DNA of 8,557 nt from the NCBI GenBank assembly GCA_011390135.1, contig JAABSZ010000168.1:1-8557 (forward strand), given 5' to 3'. The DNA comes from JAABSP01 sp011390135. Its GTDB lineage: Bacteria; Desulfobacterota; Desulfobacteria; Desulfobacterales; JAABSP01. A program made the position numbers and the translations under genes. This document shows, one piece after another, positions 5,519-8,557 of the stretch (position 1 is the first letter of the stretch; each line of letters opens with the position of its first letter). The notes below the pieces were generated by a model that saw only the letters and a list, made by a program, of their open reading frames with translations, was not told the DNA's origin and did not search any database.

Positions 5519-6747
5519 GCCGAACGAGTGATCCGGCCGCTTTAGAGCGGCTGGATATCGACCGTTTCGTTGACTGGCCCACCCCCTATCAATACTGCCT
5601 CACCTGCGGCCTCTGCGCTGGCGCGTGTCCGGTTGCGGGCATCGATGACTTCGACCCCCGGAAATTCGTCCGGATGGTGAGCCTGGGGATGGAGGAGGAG
5701 CTGGTGGATGCCCGCTGGCCCTGGATCTGCACCATGTGCGGCCGGTGCGATTCGGTCTGCCCAATGGAGATAGGGATCTCCGGCATGGTCCGCAACATCC
5801 GCGGGATGCGGGAGAGAGACAAGGTTCCCGGGGGCCTTCAAAAGGGGCTGGAGCAGGTGGAGAAGAGCGGCAACGTCCTGGGGCTGCCCAAGGAGGACTT
5901 CATCTTCATCGTGGAGGATGTGGCCGAGGAGATCGCGGAGGAGCCTGGCTTTTCCGGTTTCAAGGTTCCCATCGACAAGGAGGGGGCATTTATCCTCTCC
6001 ACCATCCACAACAAGCTCATCAACACCCAGAACGAAGACTTGAAGCACCTCTGGAAGATATTTTACGCAGCAAAAGAGGATTGGACCATCACCTCCGACA
6101 ACTGGGAAGGGGTCAACTGGGGGCTCTTCACCGGCGATGACCGGGCCATGCGGATGATGGTGGAACGGATCATCCTGCAGATGGATACCCTGAAGATACA
6201 GAACCTGCTCTGGCCCGAATGAGGGCACGCCTATTACGCAACCCGGTCGGGTTTTGCGCGATGGTTTCCCGAAGCCCTGGAGCGGTTCGGAACATTTACG
6301 ATCTTCGACATCCTGATCAAATATATCAAAGAGGGCCGGATACAGCTCGACAAATCCCGGTATGCGGGCCGGCGCGTCACCTATCACGAGCCTTGCAACT
6401 ACGCGCGGAAGTCGGAGGCGACCTTCGGCTACGGTTATTACGAAGAGCCCCGGTGGATTTTAAGCCAGTGCGTGGACGACTGGGTGGAACTTCAGCCGAA
6501 CCGCCGGGATCAGGTCTGCTGCGGCGGAGGCGGGGGGACCCTTCTCACCGGCTACAATGAGGAGCGGATCCGCTACGGGGAGCGGAAAATCCGCCAGATC
6601 CGGCAGAGCGGCGCGGATCTGGCCATCGTTCCCTGCCACAGTTGCCACGGCCAGATCAAGGGTGTGAAGGATGAACTCGGTATGCCGGATCTGGAGGTGA
6701 AGTATCTCTGGGAGCTGGTGGCCGATTGTCTGGTTATGGAGGAATAA
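5515..6747 (+). CDS. HdrD-like selenoprotein: two [4Fe-4S] motifs, TGA-encoded Sec236 and a C-terminal CCG domain
   Basis: I annotate one 410-residue protein read through an in-frame TGA at 6220. The N-terminal part has two ferredoxin motifs, C28-C31-C34-C38P and C72-C75-C78-C82P, as in HdrC/HdrD. A linker with NWEGVNWGLFTGDD (196-209) leads to LLWPE-U236-GHAYYATR. The C-terminal part has a single CCG domain: YHEPC (Cys294), C335-C336-G and C374-HS-C377, close to the family spacing CX(31-39)CCGX(35-36)CXXC. CCG domains hold non-cubane iron-sulfur clusters that act on disulfides or thiols. No membrane helix is seen, unlike QmoC or HdrE partners. The ATG overlaps the previous stop, with AGGAAG upstream. 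TAA at 6745 ends the frame. The alternative is a nonsense-disrupted gene; the continuous frame, the cysteine-like position and the hairpin make Sec more likely. Confidence 0.85.
6220..6222 (+). other. In-frame TGA, predicted selenocysteine codon (Sec236)
   Basis: This is the only stop codon in the frame between 5515 and the TAA at 6745. Residues before it (NLLWPE) and after it (GHAYYATRSG) fit one fold, and 175 more codons continue without interruption into a complete CCG domain. From memory of Fe-S oxidoreductases of this type, Pro-Glu-Cys-Gly-His is a frequent motif, so the TGA replaces a cysteine codon by one base. The C-terminal section has no nearby start of its own: the first ATG in this frame is at 6472, inside the CCG domain. 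Confidence 0.82.
6223..6264 (+). promoter_or_regulatory. Candidate bacterial SECIS hairpin
   Basis: The upper stem is CCC (6242-6244) with GGG (6249-6251) closing a GGUC loop at 6245-6248. Below it, CGCAA (6237-6241) pairs with UUGCG (6254-6258), with two U bulged at 6252-6253. A weaker base, CC-AUU with GAU-GG, reaches 6230 and 6264. The loop begins 22 nt after the TGA, inside the 16-37 nt range reported for bacterial SECIS elements. E. coli fdhF also has a GGUC apical loop. The unpaired U is on the 3' side here, whereas fdhF bulges a U on the 5' side, so SelB recognition may differ in detail. Confidence 0.7.
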
Positions 6748-6843
6748 AATTTCCCATTTATCGAGCATGCAGCGGGTATGGATATTGAAAGAATAAAGGC
6801 GAATCTGCGCAAGCGGGAAGCGGCAGAAAAGTGAAAAAAAGAC

Positions 6844-6871
6844 TTGACAAATCCCTTCAGCAGGAGATAAA
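6844..6871 (+). promoter_or_regulatory. Predicted promoter of the trp leader
   Basis: A perfect TTGACA (6844-6849) is followed after 16 bp by GATAAA (6866-6871; 4 of 6 bases). Transcription from near 6878 would give about 60 nt before the leader-peptide ATG. No terminator is visible between the HdrD-like stop at 6747 and this point, so upstream transcripts might also run into the trp leader. No clear TrpR-like operator palindrome was recognised. Confidence 0.45.
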
Positions 6872-6938
6872 GATCATCTTGACGGATGGCGGAAAGTGCT
6901 GAAAGTCGTCTACAGGAAAAATACAGGAAAGCGTTGAA

Positions 6939-7040
6939 ATGGCGTCAGGTAATAAAATAAAAAACGAGAAAATTTGTGTAGCGTGTTGGTGGTGCTGGTG
7001 GCCCATGATCCGAGGGTCTGCCGCCGGGACCGACGCCTGA
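6939..7040 (+). CDS. trpL: Tryptophan attenuation leader peptide (33 residues)
   Basis: The ATG at 6939 opens a 33-residue frame ending at TGA 7038. AGGAAA (6925-6930) is a ribosome site at good spacing. Four of residues 17-21 are tryptophan, as Trp-Trp-Cys-Trp-Trp (codons at 6987-7001); such a cluster is very improbable by chance and is the mark of a trp leader peptide. It sits directly before an intrinsic terminator and trpE. When charged tRNA-Trp is scarce, a ribosome should stall on these codons and change folding of the RNA behind the polymerase, letting transcription continue into trpE. The peptide itself probably has no other role. The extra cysteines at 13, 16 and 19 are unexplained. 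Confidence 0.88.
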   Translation: MASGNKIKNEKICVACWWCWWPMIRGSAAGTDA

Positions 7041-7071
7041 CATTCATTACCGCTTCAGGCAATAAAATAAA
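6945..7071 (+). repeat. Direct repeat of 17 nt bracketing the trp leader-peptide frame
   Basis: TCAGGTAATAAAATAAA at 6945-6961 recurs as TCAGGCAATAAAATAAA at 7055-7071, with one mismatch. The first copy overlaps the start of the leader-peptide frame. The second ends at the base of terminator 1. CCTGAC at 7036-7041, around the leader stop codon, can pair with GTCAGG at 6944-6949, and the overlapping GCCTGA can pair with TCAGGC at 7055-7060, so the two copies may compete for the same partner. Confidence 0.7.
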
Positions 7072-7081
7072 GACCGTGGGC
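7001..7081 (+). promoter_or_regulatory. Candidate antiterminator of the trp attenuator
   Basis: GGTCT (7015-7019) is complementary to AGACC (7071-7075), and GCCCA (7001-7005) to TGGGC (7077-7081). Together they would hold the 5' arm of terminator 1. A ribosome stalled on the Trp codons would cover roughly to 7013 and leave GGTCT free. GGTC can instead pair locally with GACC (7028-7031), a possible pre-emptor. Hand-made pairing only; free energies were not computed. Confidence 0.4.
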
Positions 7082-7105
7082 AGCCCTGACGCCCACGGTC
7101 TTTTT
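7069..7105 (+). terminator. Intrinsic terminator 1 (trp attenuator)
   Basis: AAAGACCGTGGGC (7069-7081) and GCCCACGGTCTTT (7091-7103) form a perfect 13-bp stem with a 9-nt loop, followed by a T-run to 7105. It begins 28 nt after the leader-peptide stop codon, so a ribosome finishing the peptide does not cover it and termination is expected when tryptophan is plentiful. Confidence 0.9.
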
Positions 7106-7116
7106 GCATTCAAGGG

Positions 7117-7144
7117 GGCCGTGGAAGATTTCACGGCCTTTTTT
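7117..7144 (+). terminator. Intrinsic terminator 2, directly after the first
   Basis: GGCCGTG (7117-7123) and CACGGCC (7132-7138) form a 7-bp stem with an 8-nt loop, followed by six T at 7139-7144. It lies 12 nt after terminator 1 and 44 nt before the trpE ATG. Its 5' arm is also complementary to the 3' arm of terminator 1 (7093-7100 with 7117-7124, seven Watson-Crick pairs and one G-U), so the two hairpins are not independent. Confidence 0.85.
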
Positions 7145-7188
7145 CGTTTCAGGGCCATAACAAGGGAAAGGGCAAAGGAGAAGAGCAG

Positions 7189-8557
7189 ATGTTGATCCAA
7201 CGATTTCCGGACAAGGCGCGGTTTGTCCGGTTGACCGAACACCACAACGTGATCCCGGTCTGTGCCGAGGTGCTGGCCGACACCGAAACCCCGGTGTCGC
7301 TGCTGAAGAAGATCTACCCCGGCAAGGGCCCGGCCTTTCTGCTGGAGAGCGTCGAGGGCGGGGAGCGGTGGGGCCGCTACAGCTTTTTGAGCGTCTCTTC
7401 CCGGCGCCAGGTCCGGGTCTTCAAGGAGATGGTGACGGTGGCCGAGAACGGGGGCCGGATGGAGATCCCCCATTTCGGAGATCCCATCGCGGTGCTGCGG
7501 GAGCTGATGGCCAAATACAGACCCGCGCCAGTGGCCGGACTTCCCCGGTTCTGGGGAGGGCTTGTGGGCTATTTCACCTATGAGATGGTCTCCTTTTTCG
7601 AGAAGATCCCCAACCGGCTGCCGGATGACCGGCCCATTGCGCACTTCGTCATTCCGGATGAGCTGCTCATATTCGACAACATCAAAAACACCCTGATCGT
7701 GGTCGCGCTGGTCTTTGGGGACCCGAAGATCCGGGATGCGGATTACGACGATGCGCAGAATCGGCTCGATAACCTTCTCGAAAAGATCCGAAGCCCATTG
7801 GAGGACATCCCTCTCCAGAAAGGCGAATATGCCCTCACCCCCGAGTGGGAGGACGGGATCTACCAGAGCAATGTCGGCCGGGTCAAAGAGTATATCCGCG
7901 CCGGGGACATCATCCAGTCGGTCATCTCCCAGGAGTTCTCCTGCACACCCGCGCCCGATCTCTGGTCCCTCTACCGGGCTCAGCGCTTCATCAATCCCTC
8001 TCCGTATATGTACTTTCTCCATCTGGGGGAGATGGCGCTGGTAGGATCTTCTCCCGAAACCATGGTCCGGCTGGAAAGCGGTGTCGCGACCCTGCGGCCC
8101 ATCGCGGGAACCCGTCCCCGGGGCGGCAGCGAACAGGCCGACAGGGCCCTTGCCGACGAGCTGCTGGCCGATGAAAAAGAGAGGGCAGAACACCTGATGC
8201 TGGTGGATCTGGGCCGAAACGACTTGGGACGGATCGCGGAGACCGGCACGGTGCAGGTGACGGATCTGATGATCGTGGAGCGATACTCCCATGTGATGCA
8301 CCTGGTCTCCAACATCTGCTGCGACATCCAGCACGGAAAGGATGCATGGGATCTGCTGCGGGCCACCTTTCCGGCCGGAACCCTTTCGGGCGCGCCCAAG
8401 GTCCGGGCCATGGAGATCATCGACGAGCTGGAGAAGAGCCCCAGAGGCCCCTACGGCGGCGCGGTCGGCTACATCTCCTTTCACGGGAACATGGATCTGG
8501 CCATCACCATCCGGACCGGCTGCGTGGAGGGGGAAAAGCTGACGGTTCGGGCCGGGG
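7189..8557 (+). CDS. trpE: Anthranilate synthase component I, first 456 residues (truncated by window edge)
   Basis: The frame runs from an ATG at 7189, with AGGAG (7176-7180) 8 nt upstream, to the right edge. It covers about 456 of the usual 490-520 residues. With TrpG it makes anthranilate from chorismate and glutamine-derived ammonia, the first step of tryptophan synthesis in the cytoplasm. The feedback-inhibition motif LLES is at 51-54, with GGERWGRYSFL just after it. Chorismate-site landmarks include NPSPYMYFL, GSSPETMVRL, PIAGTRPRGG, HLMLVDLGRNDLGRI, TFPAGTLSGAPKVRAMEIID and GPYGGAVGYI. LLES and the preceding Trp-rich leader favour TrpE over PabB or a salicylate/isochorismate synthase. 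It is probably the first gene of a trp operon continuing beyond the window. Expression should be set by the two-terminator leader. Confidence 0.96.
   Translation, partial: MLIQRFPDKARFVRLTEHHNVIPVCAEVLADTETPVSLLKKIYPGKGPAFLLESVEGGERWGRYSFLSVSSRRQVRVFKEMVTVAENGGRMEIPHFGDPIAVLRELMAKYRPAPVAGLPRFWGGLVGYFTYEMVSFFEKIPNRLPDDRPIAHFVIPDELLIFDNIKNTLIVVALVFGDPKIRDADYDDAQNRLDNLLEKIRSPLEDIPLQKGEYALTPEWEDGIYQSNVGRVKEYIRAGDIIQSVISQEFSCTPAPDLWSLYRAQRFINPSPYMYFLHLGEMALVGSSPETMVRLESGVATLRPIAGTRPRGGSEQADRALADELLADEKERAEHLMLVDLGRNDLGRIAETGTVQVTDLMIVERYSHVMHLVSNICCDIQHGKDAWDLLRATFPAGTLSGAPKVRAMEIIDELEKSPRGPYGGAVGYISFHGNMDLAITIRTGCVEGEKLTVRAG

Noticed and set aside
5515..6222. A complete 235-residue iron-sulfur protein ending at the TGA, followed by a pseudogene fragment.
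   Set aside because: The same frame continues for 175 codons into an intact CCG domain with no other stop or frameshift, and a SECIS-like hairpin follows the TGA. A nonsense mutation stays possible but explains less.
6219..6560. Plus-strand open frame starting with the ATG that overlaps the TGA.
   Set aside because: It is in a different frame from the CCG domain, and its product is Arg-rich with no recognisable motif. The in-frame reading gives clear family motifs over the same DNA.
6879..6884. TTGACG as a second -35 element for the trp leader.
   Set aside because: No acceptable -10 hexamer is found at 16-18 bp downstream. The perfect TTGACA at 6844 fits better.
6910..8484. 524-codon open frame on the minus strand.
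   Set aside because: It is antisense to trpE and the trp leader, both strongly supported, and has no recognisable domain.

Overview
The window looks like the chromosome of a GC-rich anaerobe, most likely a sulfate-reducing deltaproteobacterium (Desulfobacterota). The reasons are HdrA/QmoA-QmoB-type flavoproteins fused or coupled to an MvhD domain, an HdrD-like iron-sulfur protein that appears to use selenocysteine, a stand-alone PocR-type sensor domain, and a PrkA kinase gene near an OmpA-type lipoprotein gene. The taxonomic guess is inference; no rRNA or other marker gene is present.

Layout. (1) 1-1081, minus strand: 5' part of prkA, cut by the left edge, with a promoter at about 1201-1229. 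(2) 1307-1969, minus strand: a glycine-zipper/OmpA-domain outer-membrane lipoprotein with its own promoter near 2013-2041. (3) 2125-6747, plus strand: a four-gene unit made of a PocR-domain protein, an HdrA/QmoA-like flavoprotein, an HdrA-C/ferredoxin/MvhD (QmoB-like) protein and an HdrD-like ferredoxin/CCG protein. The last three overlap by 4 nt each and are surely co-translated. (4) 6748-7188, plus strand: a regulatory leader with a promoter, a short leader peptide containing Trp-Trp-Cys-Trp-Trp, and two consecutive intrinsic terminators. (5) 7189 to the right edge, plus strand: trpE, truncated.

The main result is that the HdrD-like gene is one reading frame of 411 codons (5515-6747) with a single internal TGA at 6220. 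The codons on both sides encode one continuous protein. The TGA sits in a Glu-X-Gly-His context where I expect a cysteine, and it is followed at SECIS distance by a hairpin with a GGUC apical loop. I read it as a selenoprotein (Sec236). A standard gene caller would split it into a 235-residue protein and a C-terminal fragment.

The three redox proteins together form a soluble heterodisulfide-reductase-like module. The MvhD-type [2Fe-2S] domain would accept or donate electrons, the flavoprotein would be the branching point, and the ferredoxin/CCG/Sec subunit would be the disulfide- or thiol-active end. No membrane subunit is present, unlike QmoC.

The second result is the trpE leader. Besides classical transcription attenuation, it carries a second terminator whose 5' arm is complementary to the 3' arm of the first. 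This permits a relay in which opening terminator 1 also opens terminator 2.
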